NCBI GenBank assembly: GCA_039029455.1
Contig: JBCCGE010000001.1
Location: 108,570 to 172,569 of the forward strand
DNA from: JBCCGE01 sp039029455
Lineage (GTDB): Bacteria > Pseudomonadota > Gammaproteobacteria > Arenicellales > Poriferihabitantaceae
DNA: 64,000 bases
Direction: 5' to 3'
A model generated the notes under the pieces. It saw only the letters and a program-made list of their open reading frames with translations. It was not told the DNA's origin and made no database searches. The number at the start of each line of letters is the position of its first letter. Position 1 is the first letter of the stretch. The position numbers were made by a program, and so were the translations under genes. Shown here in pieces: positions 1 through 8,508 of this stretch.

Positions 1-20
1 TGAAAACCCAGAGGAAAAAA

Positions 21-338
21 TTGCGAACCAAAAATCAGTCCACGTACCGTACTCTGGAAGAGGTCGTGGGTTGCAAGTGGTCGGTTTCAGTGCTGCTGGC
101 TGTTGCGGACGGTATTGACCGACCGGGAGCCCTGCAACGGCATGTGGATGGGATTTCGACAAAGGTGCTCTCTGAAAGACTGCGCAAGCTGACCCATTAC
201 GGCTTGCTCGACAAGACAAGCTATCCGGAAGTGCCACCGAGAACCGAATACTCGTTAACCGAAAAAGGTCAAAAGCTGATCGAAATTATCCAGCAGATCA
301 GACTGCTCGATAGTCATCAGCACACTTTTGGGGTGTGA
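21..338 (+). CDS. HxlR-family winged-helix transcriptional regulator
   Basis: About 105 residues with the HxlR layout: an N-terminal helix with G-C-K-W-S (the usual G-x-K-W), a winged-helix core with S-E-R-L-R-K-L (recognition-helix region), then Y-x-L-T-E-K-G and a C-terminal dimerisation helix. HxlR proteins are small DNA-binding repressors or activators, often sensing aldehydes or redox change. The TTG at 21 has an AGAGGA-like site just upstream, but the frame is open to the left edge. The first bases would form an in-frame ATG if the base before the window is A, so the true start may be one base outside. It lies 98 bases upstream of the photolyase-like gene on the same strand and may regulate it; that is inference. 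Confidence 0.8.
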   Translation: MRTKNQSTYRTLEEVVGCKWSVSVLLAVADGIDRPGALQRHVDGISTKVLSERLRKLTHYGLLDKTSYPEVPPRTEYSLTEKGQKLIEIIQQIRLLDSHQHTFGV

Positions 339-436
339 GGCGGTTTTGAAACAACACGGTTCGCGTAAGCGCAACGGCAGAGTGGGAAAAAAGCTGGAAA
401 ATAGACAAACCAGCTTACTCTCCAGCGAAGCAGCGA

Positions 437-1666
437 ATGACTGATTTCATCAGAGACAAAGTTGCGACCCGGCTTGAAGGATTGCGCAGATTAACTGACT
501 TTTCGAACAGGGCCGGCCCAACGTACGCGGCGCGCCGTAACTTTGACTTTGGTCAAAATAAACATTATCACGTCTCGGGCCTTTCGCCGTGGATCCGACA
601 TCGACTGATCTCTGAGCCGGAGGTAATCGAGGCCGTACTGATTGGAAATGCGCCAGATTCCTGCGAAAAGTTTGTTCAGGAAGTGGTCTGGAGAATGTAC
701 TTTAAGGGCTGGTTGGAGCAGCGTCCCGAGGTCTGGAGGCGCTATCGCACGGGTCTGAATCAGTGGGCGGATCAGCTGGACAAAGATGATGACCTGGGGC
801 GGCGATATGATTGTGCTGTTGCCGGTAAAACCGGAATTGACTGCTTTGATGCATGGACGTTAGAACTTGTTGAAACAGGCTACCTTCACAATCACGCTCG
901 CATGTGGTTCGCAAGCATCTGGGTGTTTACGCTGGAGTTGCCCTGGCATCTGGGTGCCGATTTTTTCTATCGGCATCTGATCGACGCCGATCCGGCGTCA
1001 AACACGTTGAGTTGGCGGTGGGTGTGTGGATTGCATACCAGGGGCAAGCACTATCTTGCTTCAGCGGAAAATATTGCGCGCTTCACTGAAGGACGGTTCA
1101 ATCCTGTTGGGATGCTGAATGAACAGGCGCAGGCGCTGGTTGAAGATTTCGAAGCACCATTTAATCCGTTCTCCCACCAGAATTTAGACACGGAAGCGCC
1201 TGTGGGCCTTTTGCTTACGCCGGAAGACTGCTCAGCAGAATGGTTGTTCGAAAAATACAATATCGTTGCTACTCTCGCTCTATTGGATAGTGGAGAACGG
1301 TCGCCTTTTGCAGTCAGCGAAAAAGCAAAAGCATTCTCCAGAGCGGCGATTACTGATGCGTCGGACAGGATTCCCAACCGGCCCCAAGAGCCAGTGCAGT
1401 TTGAATCTGATTCCGATTGGGTCGCTTCGGTCGGTCGCTGGGCCCGACATCACCGACTGAAGACTGTGATCACTTCCTACTGTCCGGTCGGTGAGACCAG
1501 AGATCGATTAGATGCAGTAAAACAAACGCTGGACGGCAGAGGGTTGAAACTGAACAGCATTCTACGTCTGTGCGATCAGACGGTCTGGCCTCACGCCAGC
1601 GCCGGGTTTTTCAAAGTCAAAAAGAAAATACCATCGATACTTGAGACGCTTGGACTGGCCGAGTAG
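437..1666 (+). CDS. Photolyase/cryptochrome-like flavoprotein with swapped domain order
   Basis: 409 residues. Residues about 30-225 match the helical FAD-binding domain of DNA photolyases: G-L-S-P-W-I-R-H, the H-N-H-A-R-M-W-F-A-S segment, L-P-W-H-L-G-A-D-F-F, and D-A-D-P-A-S-N-T-L-S-W-R-W. The N-terminal alpha/beta antenna domain of classical photolyases is missing in front. Residues about 255-400 instead resemble that domain: a beta strand V-G-L-L-L, then V-I-T-S-Y-C-P-V-G-E-T-R-D, then W-P-H-A-S-A-G-F-F-K-V-K-K-K, which resembles the end of the canonical N-terminal domain (G-x-x-Y-x-V-F-T-P-F-x-K-K). The protein therefore looks circularly permuted. FAD binding is likely; repair activity or photoreception is not established. 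No strong ribosome site is seen at the ATG. Confidence 0.75.
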   Translation: MTDFIRDKVATRLEGLRRLTDFSNRAGPTYAARRNFDFGQNKHYHVSGLSPWIRHRLISEPEVIEAVLIGNAPDSCEKFVQEVVWRMYFKGWLEQRPEVWRRYRTGLNQWADQLDKDDDLGRRYDCAVAGKTGIDCFDAWTLELVETGYLHNHARMWFASIWVFTLELPWHLGADFFYRHLIDADPASNTLSWRWVCGLHTRGKHYLASAENIARFTEGRFNPVGMLNEQAQALVEDFEAPFNPFSHQNLDTEAPVGLLLTPEDCSAEWLFEKYNIVATLALLDSGERSPFAVSEKAKAFSRAAITDASDRIPNRPQEPVQFESDSDWVASVGRWARHHRLKTVITSYCPVGETRDRLDAVKQTLDGRGLKLNSILRLCDQTVWPHASAGFFKVKKKIPSILETLGLAE

Positions 1667-1721
1667 CCCCGGGTACCAAATCCCAAATCCTAGAGTCCAG
1701 TCAATAGTCGCTTCAAAGTGA

Positions 1722-2969
1722 TCAGTCCGTATTTTGAAAAACGATTTCACCGTTTTTGATGACCATCTGAACATCCGAAAACGCAGTCGCTCCCTCACGC
1801 GGATCGTTGTTCAAAACCACAAGATCTGCGACGTATCCGATCCCGGGTTTTCCGTGCGTTTTTGAAAGACCCAACATTGCAGCGGGCGCGGTCGTCAGGC
1901 TGGCCAGCACATCCGAAAAATCGAGCCCGGCTCTCTCCATCAATTGAAATTCTCGGAATGTTGATGGGTCCCGCATATAACCCACATCTGTACCGAAGAG
2001 CACACGGCCTCCCATACTTTGGAAGACTGACAGTTGCTCCAGCGCATTGTTCTCAAGTCGATCGACTAATTCTGCTGGCAGGCCGATTCGGGGTAGGTCG
2101 TACCGCCACAGCATCAGCGTTGGAACAAGAGCAACGTTTTGGTCAACCATTTGCTGCGGAAGGGAACGATCCCATGGGCCTTTGAGCTCTGCGGGAAAGG
2201 TATGGGCCAGCGCGTCGACACCGGCTTCCACGGCAATGCGCGCTCCGTCTGAATCGGAGGGGTGGGCAAAGACCAGCTTTTTGAGGTTGTGCGCAGTCTT
2301 TACAACGGATGCAGCGTGCGCTGCAGGCATGTACTTGAGGGTTGTGGGTGTCGCCCAGGACCCCGTAAAAATCTTGATTCCATGGTAGCCCATGTCCAGC
2401 ACTTCAGCACTAAGATCGGCAGCTTGCTGCGGGGACCATGTTTCGGGTAACTGCACTGGCTCAATGTAAAAAGGACTTCCGTTCTGCGGAACCAGAGAGC
2501 CTCCCATCGCATACACGTCAGGGCCGACCACCCGACGTCCGCTGATGGCTTTGATAATCGGAAACAATACAGCCGGGTGTGCGCCGGTGTCGATGACCGA
2601 GGTGAAACCCTTGCTGATGAACATCTCGTTGAGCTTGTTTTCGAGCTGCGCAGCATTTTCGGGTCTGGTGTCATCCAGATTGAACAAGTGGTGGACATGA
2701 GAATTCCAGAAGCCGGCGGTAACAAATTTGCCACTGAGGTCAACAATTTTGCTTGCGGCAATTCCCGAATTCGAGGATACATCGACAATGTGCTGATCTT
2801 TGATCAGGATGGACACCGATTCCATCGGCTGCTTCCCGTCTCCCGGGAAAACAGTACCGTTCTCAAGTAGCAGGCTTTCTGCAAGAGCATTGGACGCAGA
2901 CCCGAAAAACAGGCAGAGGCAGACGACCTCTTTAACTGTTTTCAGACTAAATTTGTGCAGGTTAGACAT
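1722..2969 (-). CDS. Exported metal-dependent amidohydrolase
   Basis: 415 residues with a cleavable signal peptide (hydrophobic stretch ending A-L-A-E near residue 31). The amidohydrolase fold shows the metal motif N-S-H-V-H-H after the beta-sandwich start, I-K-I-F (position of the bridging lysine), F-A-H-P-S and L-A-H-T-F histidines, and the catalytic aspartate in F-G-T-D-V-G. The C-terminal G-x-V-A-D-L-V-V-L closes the sandwich. This is the imidazolonepropionase-like/prolidase-like branch of periplasmic hydrolases; the substrate is unknown. It converges with the photolyase-like gene and has no close operon partner on its strand. Confidence 0.85.
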   Translation of the reverse strand: MSNLHKFSLKTVKEVVCLCLFFGSASNALAESLLLENGTVFPGDGKQPMESVSILIKDQHIVDVSSNSGIAASKIVDLSGKFVTAGFWNSHVHHLFNLDDTRPENAAQLENKLNEMFISKGFTSVIDTGAHPAVLFPIIKAISGRRVVGPDVYAMGGSLVPQNGSPFYIEPVQLPETWSPQQAADLSAEVLDMGYHGIKIFTGSWATPTTLKYMPAAHAASVVKTAHNLKKLVFAHPSDSDGARIAVEAGVDALAHTFPAELKGPWDRSLPQQMVDQNVALVPTLMLWRYDLPRIGLPAELVDRLENNALEQLSVFQSMGGRVLFGTDVGYMRDPSTFREFQLMERAGLDFSDVLASLTTAPAAMLGLSKTHGKPGIGYVADLVVLNNDPREGATAFSDVQMVIKNGEIVFQNTD

Positions 2970-3015
2970 CAGGACGAATCAGCACCTCGAGACTTGCCCG
3001 TCTGAACGGTAATTG

Positions 3016-3705
3016 CTAGACCGCAGGTTCTACGTTTCTGTTCAACTCACTTACCAGATCGGGCGGCAGTTTGAGTGCGGTTGCCAGCGCATCAAGATAG
3101 GATTTGGCCATGAAATTCGACTGATCAACTATCAGTAGAGTGGCCAGATAAACTTCTGCGCCGACCTCACTACTGGAAACCCGTGACGCGATTAGGGCAG
3201 GATCAACCGGTTTCTCCAGCTCTGATTTCACAAAAGCAGTCAATTCGGGAGATTCACCGATACGCTCGACAAACGACTGCAGTCCCGCTTTCTCGTCGTC
3301 ATCGATATGCCCATCGGCTTTAGATGCGGCGATCATTGCGCTCAATATGAGACGACTGTGCTCGTCACTGGTGTCGTCGGCCGGATTGGTGATATCTCTA
3401 ACAGTAGCTGAGGTATCGGGCTTTGCGTCCTGCCAGTCTTTGTACGTTTTATAAGCCAGCCCTCCAATTGCGGCCACGCTGCCGACTTTAAGCAATCCGC
3501 CGGCAATACCGCGGCCGGTTCGTGTTCCCAGCAGAAGCGCGAGCGATCCTGCTGCGAGGGCGCCTTTACCCAAACCTGACAACATTGCGTCGCGTTCAGG
3601 CCCTTCCGGCGGCATGTTGAGCTTTTCCTCGGCAAAGGATTGTCCGGTCTCAGCATAACTTTTTCCGGATTCAAGTAATCTGTCAATCAGTTCTCTGGCA
3701 TCCAC
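3016..3705 (-). CDS. TerB-like / DUF533 inner-membrane-associated protein
   Basis: 229 residues from a GTG start at 3705, preceded by AGGAAAC at good spacing; a longer upstream reading to 3780 has no ribosome site and looks non-coding. Residues 1-50 form an amphipathic segment, followed by a glycine/alanine-rich membrane-prone stretch (G-K-G-A-L-A-A-G-S-L-A-L-L-L-G). The second half is a TerB-like all-alpha domain (L-I-L-S-A-M-I-A-A-S-K-A-D-G-H-I-D-D-D-E). The D-G-H-I-D-D-D-E acidic loop is typical and may bind metal. This matches the DUF533 (YebE) family of unknown role. It is divergent from the SDR gene. Confidence 0.8.
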   Translation of the reverse strand: MDARELIDRLLESGKSYAETGQSFAEEKLNMPPEGPERDAMLSGLGKGALAAGSLALLLGTRTGRGIAGGLLKVGSVAAIGGLAYKTYKDWQDAKPDTSATVRDITNPADDTSDEHSRLILSAMIAASKADGHIDDDEKAGLQSFVERIGESPELTAFVKSELEKPVDPALIASRVSSSEVGAEVYLATLLIVDQSNFMAKSYLDALATALKLPPDLVSELNRNVEPAV

Positions 3706-3851
3706 AATCGTTTCCTGAATTTTTAGTGTTATATAAGATATAAGATCGTGACAGAAAATTTCAATTCTGCCGAGGCACACGCAGTTTTAGAGCCTCTAAA
3801 GACTCGGCAGCCACTAAAAATTCAAAATGTAAGCAGCAGGGTGAATTCACA

Positions 3852-4604
3852 ATGACAAAAAGACGATGTTTGATAACCGGAGGTGCCGGTGGCGTGGGAA
3901 CGGCGGTGGCCCATGGTTTGTCCGCTGCAGGCTTCCACGTAGTGGTCAGTGATCTCGAGGAGGGAGCCTGCCAACAGGTGGTTGCCGACGTCGAAAAAAA
4001 TGGCGGAAGTGCGGAAGCGGTTGTATTGGATGTTACCGATCGTGCCGCTGTAGAGGCAGTCTTTGTGGATCAGGACAATAAAGGCGGAATTGACACGTTG
4101 GTGACGTCTGCCGCAATTGTCAAAGCTGCGCCCATTCTGGAATTCTCACCGGAAGACTGGAGCCGTATTCTTGAGGTCAACCTCACCGGCACGTTTCATT
4201 GCTGCCAGTGCGCCGGTCGGCGAATGGTTGAAAAAGGCTTTGGTCGAATCATCACGATCAGTTCGGTGAACGGCCAAATTGCCAATTCCCATCGGGGCGC
4301 CTATTCATGCACCAAAGGCGGTGTGGATTCATTGACGCGATTGTTTGCCGCTGAATTGGGTGGCAAGGGCGTCACTGCGAATGCCGTATCACCTACACCT
4401 GTCGATACGCCAATGATTAAAAAAGTGCACGGACCGAAAGACAGAAAGCTGTGGTACGACCAGATTCCGGCAAAGCGTTACGCACAACCCGAAGAAGTTG
4501 CGGCAGCGGTGAAGTATCTGGCTTCTGAAGAGGCCGGCTACGTCAATGGCCACACTCTTAACCTCGATGGCGGGTTTATGGCCTCGGGAATTCTGCTGGA
4601 CTAG
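3852..4604 (+). CDS. Short-chain dehydrogenase/reductase (FabG-like)
   Basis: 250 residues with a full SDR Rossmann fold. The N-terminal nucleotide motif is T-G-G-A-G-G-V-G at residues 9-16, and the catalytic set is S137/S138, Y151 and K155 in Y-S-C-T-K. Asp in V-V-S-D-L after beta 2 suggests NAD(H) preference. The usual N-N-A-G motif is T-S-A-A, a less common variant. The C-terminus has the normal L-N-L-D-G-G end. It likely reduces or oxidises a small alcohol or ketone; the substrate cannot be told. It stands alone between two minus-strand genes. Confidence 0.88.
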   Translation: MTKRRCLITGGAGGVGTAVAHGLSAAGFHVVVSDLEEGACQQVVADVEKNGGSAEAVVLDVTDRAAVEAVFVDQDNKGGIDTLVTSAAIVKAAPILEFSPEDWSRILEVNLTGTFHCCQCAGRRMVEKGFGRIITISSVNGQIANSHRGAYSCTKGGVDSLTRLFAAELGGKGVTANAVSPTPVDTPMIKKVHGPKDRKLWYDQIPAKRYAQPEEVAAAVKYLASEEAGYVNGHTLNLDGGFMASGILLD

Positions 4605-4639
4605 CTTCAGACAATACACCGAATTCCAACCGCTTAGAC

Positions 4640-5551
4640 TTATCGCCCGGTTTTTGCGTTCACCGGCAAATCATGTTTAGCGGAAACATGCGCCTGCTCC
4701 AGATGGCGGGAGCGGAAATGAATCCAGGCCACACCGGCGAGAATCATCATTCCACCGACGATCAGGATAAGTGTAATTTCGTCGCCCAGCAGCCAGACAC
4801 CGCCAATAACGCCGAATATTGGCGAGAGCAGTGAATACGGTGCCACCTGACTGACCGGGTAGTGTCTGAGAAGATAATAGAGTCCGGAGTTGGCAACCAC
4901 AGAACTCATAAAAGCCGTATACAGCAGCGCCAGCCAACCAACCGTCGACGCCTGAACGACTACATCCCAGTGGTTGTTCTCAAAGACGAGAGATGTGGCC
5001 AAAAGTGTTGGAGAACTTACCAGTGATATCCAAACCACAATGGTAAGCGGATGAATCGATCCCAGCTCACGAATCCGAATCATTCCGTATGCGGCAAAGC
5101 CGCAGGAAATCGCCATCCAGACCAAAGCGGGGATATCGTTGAATGCTGCGGGATCGAATCCGATCACCATTGCGCCGCTCATGGCAATGGTGATACCAAG
5201 AATTCTGTTGATTCCGATTTTCTCTCCCAGTAACAGCACACCCAACAGGATTGCGAAGGGTACCTCCAACTTGCTGAACAGGGCAATTGAGGAAATATTG
5301 CTTGCCAGCGAAACAGACAGGTACAGCGACAGATACATTCCCGTTCCCATCAGCAGACCCACTTTAATCAGCGGCCGGATCAGATCTCTGGGGACCTTCA
5401 AAAACGGGAACAGGCACAAAACAAGCAGAGTAAACCGGATACCGGTAAAAAGAATTGGAGGGAAATCCCTAAGACCGATACTTGCCGCGACGTACATTGA
5501 TCCCCAAAGCAGATTAATCAGTACAGCAAGGAGTGTGTGCGACAGTTTCAA
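4640..5551 (-). CDS. EamA/DMT-superfamily transporter
   Basis: 303 residues, about ten hydrophobic helices arranged as two EamA repeats (N-terminal L-L-W-G-S-M-Y-V-A-A; second repeat from about residue 150). These are inner-membrane exporters or permeases of metabolites and amino acids. The start appears to be TTG at 5551. The C-terminal tail is short and basic. It converges with the SDR gene, with only 35 bases between stops. The substrate is unknown. Confidence 0.85.
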   Translation of the reverse strand: MKLSHTLLAVLINLLWGSMYVAASIGLRDFPPILFTGIRFTLLVLCLFPFLKVPRDLIRPLIKVGLLMGTGMYLSLYLSVSLASNISSIALFSKLEVPFAILLGVLLLGEKIGINRILGITIAMSGAMVIGFDPAAFNDIPALVWMAISCGFAAYGMIRIRELGSIHPLTIVVWISLVSSPTLLATSLVFENNHWDVVVQASTVGWLALLYTAFMSSVVANSGLYYLLRHYPVSQVAPYSLLSPIFGVIGGVWLLGDEITLILIVGGMMILAGVAWIHFRSRHLEQAHVSAKHDLPVNAKTGR

Positions 5552-5718
5552 TATTAATTTTCGGACGTATTAAATTGAATTGCCGAATTTGGTCCTGAAA
5601 GCCATTGGTATAAATGAATGACGATATGGAAAGCTGAATGGACCGTGGGAAACTCGTAAGGAAACACTGGAGTTTCTTACTGATGTAACGCAAAAATTCA
5701 TATCTATTGTATGGTTAA

Positions 5719-6453
5719 GTGTCAAAACAAGTGAGAAGAGCAGAAACTTGCGAAATCAAATTCCTAAAACGTTGTTGGTCTAACATGGCTTTCTATTGCC
5801 TGAAAAATGAGTCCAGAAAATTCATTATCTGTGTTAATCCAAAATGTGGTTGCACCACAATCAGAGACTGGTTTGTTCACACTCTTGAAGAATCGCTATC
5901 TGAAGTCGACAGGAGTTGCGGCCGGTACATGATACCGCCCGAAACGCTCCATTTGTATCCGGACTACTTCAAAGCTCTCGTTGTTCAGAATCCGTTGCGC
6001 CGCCTGGTCAGCTTCTATTACAAATTCGTCGTGACTGGCAGCGAACGGTGGTGTCACGCAGATCAGGAGGCAATTCTATCTCTGGAGAATCATACCTTCC
6101 GACAGTTCATTAGAGTTCTGACAGATCTTGCGATTCGAAGTTGTAGTTTTCAACATCACCTTGTGTCGCAAACGGAACAGATCAAGATGATACCCTTTGA
6201 CGAGGTTATTAAAACTAAAGACATCGCGTTTGGTTTGAAACGCATTAACCAGCGTCTGGGTATTGTGTACGAACCTTTGTGTTTAAACGCATCCGGGTAT
6301 TCAGACGCCAGAGGTAGAAATGTCTGCGACATTACTCCTGATGAACTGTCGACATTGCCTGTTTATTCGTATGATCAATTCTATGATTCGGCGCTAAGAG
6401 AAATGGTCTCGGCTCTCTATGCGGATGATATTCACTACTATGAGTCAATCTGA
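5719..6453 (+). CDS. Sulfotransferase family 2-like protein
   Basis: 244 residues. The segment I-C-V-N-P-K-C-G-C-T-T-I-R-D-W-F fits the 5'-phosphosulfate loop of PAPS-dependent sulfotransferases. V-V-Q-N-P-L-R-R-L-V-S-F-Y-Y fits the 3'-phosphate motif (R-x-P-x-x-R-x-x-S-x-Y). Such enzymes sulfate carbohydrates or proteins and in bacteria are often tied to surface glycans. The start is uncertain: GTG at 5719, or ATG about 63 bases downstream at M-A-F-Y-C. It is a single gene without an operon; the upstream region is AT-rich. Confidence 0.7.
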   Translation: MSKQVRRAETCEIKFLKRCWSNMAFYCLKNESRKFIICVNPKCGCTTIRDWFVHTLEESLSEVDRSCGRYMIPPETLHLYPDYFKALVVQNPLRRLVSFYYKFVVTGSERWCHADQEAILSLENHTFRQFIRVLTDLAIRSCSFQHHLVSQTEQIKMIPFDEVIKTKDIAFGLKRINQRLGIVYEPLCLNASGYSDARGRNVCDITPDELSTLPVYSYDQFYDSALREMVSALYADDIHYYESI

Positions 6454-6540
6454 CTGCGCCTGAACTCTAAGGCTTGCTTTCACTGTTGACGATAACGAGA
6501 AAATTGGATCAATCTGAAAGTGTCGCCGAAGTTTAAGAGC

Positions 6541-7104
6541 TCAACCCGGAGGCAGTAAAAGATCCTCCAGAAAAAATGCGGCGAGTTCCGCCCGATTTTC
6601 GAGATTGGCCTTGGCGTATATGTTGCTGGCCTGTTGCCGGACTGTTTTTTCGCTGGTGCCTCTGAATTGCGCCAGCTCTTTTATGCTGATTCCTTTTATT
6701 AGCAAAAGCGCGACCTCTTTTTCGGCTTTAGAAAGATTCCAGTGCTCGAACTGCTGGTCAATTTCTGTACCCAGTCCCTGGAGCAGTCTGGACGCGCGTT
6801 TCTTCCACATAACAAGATCATTGTTCGAATGCTTTACCACCCGTTCAAGGTGACGGTTGCGAGCGCGGGTTGCGCTTGGACGTTGCATCCAGATGTAGAC
6901 GAGCGTGCTGGCAATAAAAGCACTGATGACTAAATCCATCAGCAGTTCAAGGGTAGTGCCTCCATCGGACCAGTCATCATAGAGGTCAAACACCGTGGCG
7001 CCCGCCACAGCAGCCAGTGCTGCGAATACAAGTACTCTTTCAAGGTCAGGTCGATTACTCAAGAGGCAAGAGTTGACAATTACGATAGATTCCAGGAGTT
7101 CCAA
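6541..7104 (-). CDS. Membrane-linked LuxR-type transcriptional regulator
   Basis: 187 residues. Two hydrophobic segments (V-L-V-F-A-A-L-A-A-V-A-G and L-V-I-S-A-F-I-A-S-T-L-V-Y-I-W) are followed by a basic helical linker and a C-terminal LuxR/NarL helix-turn-helix. The DNA-binding part reads L-S-K-A-E-K-E-V-A-L-L-L-I-K-G, then I-K-E-L-A, then S-E-K-T-V-R-Q-Q-A-S-N-I-Y-A-K. There is no receiver domain, so the membrane part may act as sensor. The start appears to be TTG at 7104. It is divergent from the MipA/OmpV gene and could regulate it (inference). Confidence 0.82.
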   Translation of the reverse strand: MELLESIVIVNSCLLSNRPDLERVLVFAALAAVAGATVFDLYDDWSDGGTTLELLMDLVISAFIASTLVYIWMQRPSATRARNRHLERVVKHSNNDLVMWKKRASRLLQGLGTEIDQQFEHWNLSKAEKEVALLLIKGISIKELAQFRGTSEKTVRQQASNIYAKANLENRAELAAFFLEDLLLPPG

Positions 7105-7293
7105 TAATCGACAGTTCGTATCGATTACTCAACCTATATAACAAACTCTCCTGATAATGTAAGTAGGACAAATGTCCAATAAATGCCGATGTCTTCAACA
7201 AATTTGGTTCATGGTACGTATCTCGGATGCCTCCAATACAAAGTTCGCGTAGTTTAAATCTCTGTCAATCTACCGATCTGGAGGAAATCCGCT

Positions 7294-8115
7294 ATGCGTT
7301 TATCTTTAACACTGGTTGTACTTTCGCTGTGTGCTTCGCCCGCGCAGGCCAGCGACCCCCTTACCCTCGATCCTCAAAGTCCCTGGTATCTTTTCGATTC
7401 GGAACCGGGATGGCACTTTGACCTTGGCTTAGGTCTCGAGCTGGAGCCAAATTATGCCGGTGCAGACGATTCCACGTCAGAAGTTGCGGCTTTTGCGCAG
7501 GCGGTGTATCACAGCGAAAAAGGGCATCGGTATTTTCTGGGCCTCGGTGAGGTTGGATTGAATTATTCCATTTCACCCAACACCCAGATTCAGGCTTTTC
7601 TGGAATATGAAGAGGGCAGAGAAGTCGATGACGACGAATTGTTAATCGGTTTAGAACCAATCGACTCGACGTTCGAAGGTCAGTTTACCCTCGCACGGCG
7701 GTTTGGAAATAAAACGGTATTTGCAACTCTGCAGCCGGATGTCGCTGGCGATGCTAACAAAGGACTGGTGTGGTTTATCGGCGCAAGCCGTGACTGGATG
7801 TCCGCAGATGAGACTTGGCGGTTCGGTACGCGACTGGACCTCAGCGGAGCGAATGCAGAATACATGCAGACAGAATTTGGTATTAGTGCAGTCGAGGCAG
7901 CACGAACCCGATTCGACGAGTACACTCCCGGAAGTGGTCTGAAATCAGCCACGCTGGGATTGTCAGCGGAGTACTTCATCAACAACAGACTTAGTGTTCT
8001 GAGTACCATGGAGGTCGAACGGTATCTGGACAAGGCGTCAGCGAGTCCCTTAATTCAGGATGTAGGATCCGATACAACGGTAGAAGCCAGTGTTTTGCTT
8101 CGCTGGAGGTTCTGA
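7294..8115 (+). CDS. MipA/OmpV-family outer-membrane protein
   Basis: 273 residues with a signal peptide ending A-Q-A-S near residue 20. The mature protein is rich in alternating aromatic/hydrophobic strands and ends in a C-terminal phenylalanine (L-R-W-R-F), the usual signal for BAM-dependent insertion. E-P-N-Y-A-G near residue 50 and the overall length fit MipA/OmpV. The family forms outer-membrane barrels, in some species a scaffold for murein enzymes. A ribosome site (CTGGAGGAAATCC) lies before the ATG. Confidence 0.85.
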   Translation: MRLSLTLVVLSLCASPAQASDPLTLDPQSPWYLFDSEPGWHFDLGLGLELEPNYAGADDSTSEVAAFAQAVYHSEKGHRYFLGLGEVGLNYSISPNTQIQAFLEYEEGREVDDDELLIGLEPIDSTFEGQFTLARRFGNKTVFATLQPDVAGDANKGLVWFIGASRDWMSADETWRFGTRLDLSGANAEYMQTEFGISAVEAARTRFDEYTPGSGLKSATLGLSAEYFINNRLSVLSTMEVERYLDKASASPLIQDVGSDTTVEASVLLRWRF

Positions 8116-8508
8116 ATCGGATTCTGGTCTGGGTACGGCTGACAAAAAAGCAGGTTCGATTCTGTAAAAAAATGCCGAATCCGGCCCCGGCTGCGTTCGT
8201 TCAGAAACCCTGCGAAAAGACCGTAGACTGCGTACTGAGCGGGTTCAGGATGAACAGCTCCGCCGCTCAACGCTGTCAATTGTCCGGAATGTCGATTATG
8301 ATTCTGCGGCGGGAACCGAGAGTCAGCGTCAGAAACGGATGCATAATCGGCATAAAGCCAAAGCAAATACGAGACCCCAAGCTTTTCCGTTCCGCTCGAC
8401 AGTCGGTTCGGTGTATTCGTATTCCCCGCAACCTGGATTGGTGTGCCCGGGTTTTATTTTACCGATATGTTTTTGGGGTATTGAATGGTGCAATCAGGAA
8501 GACAGCTT
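8116..8508 (+). other. Intergenic region, no gene seen
   Basis: About 390 bases between the MipA/OmpV gene and the protease. Open frames here have no family resemblance and no ribosome sites. It probably holds the protease promoter, but I could not fix -35/-10 boxes. Confidence 0.4.
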
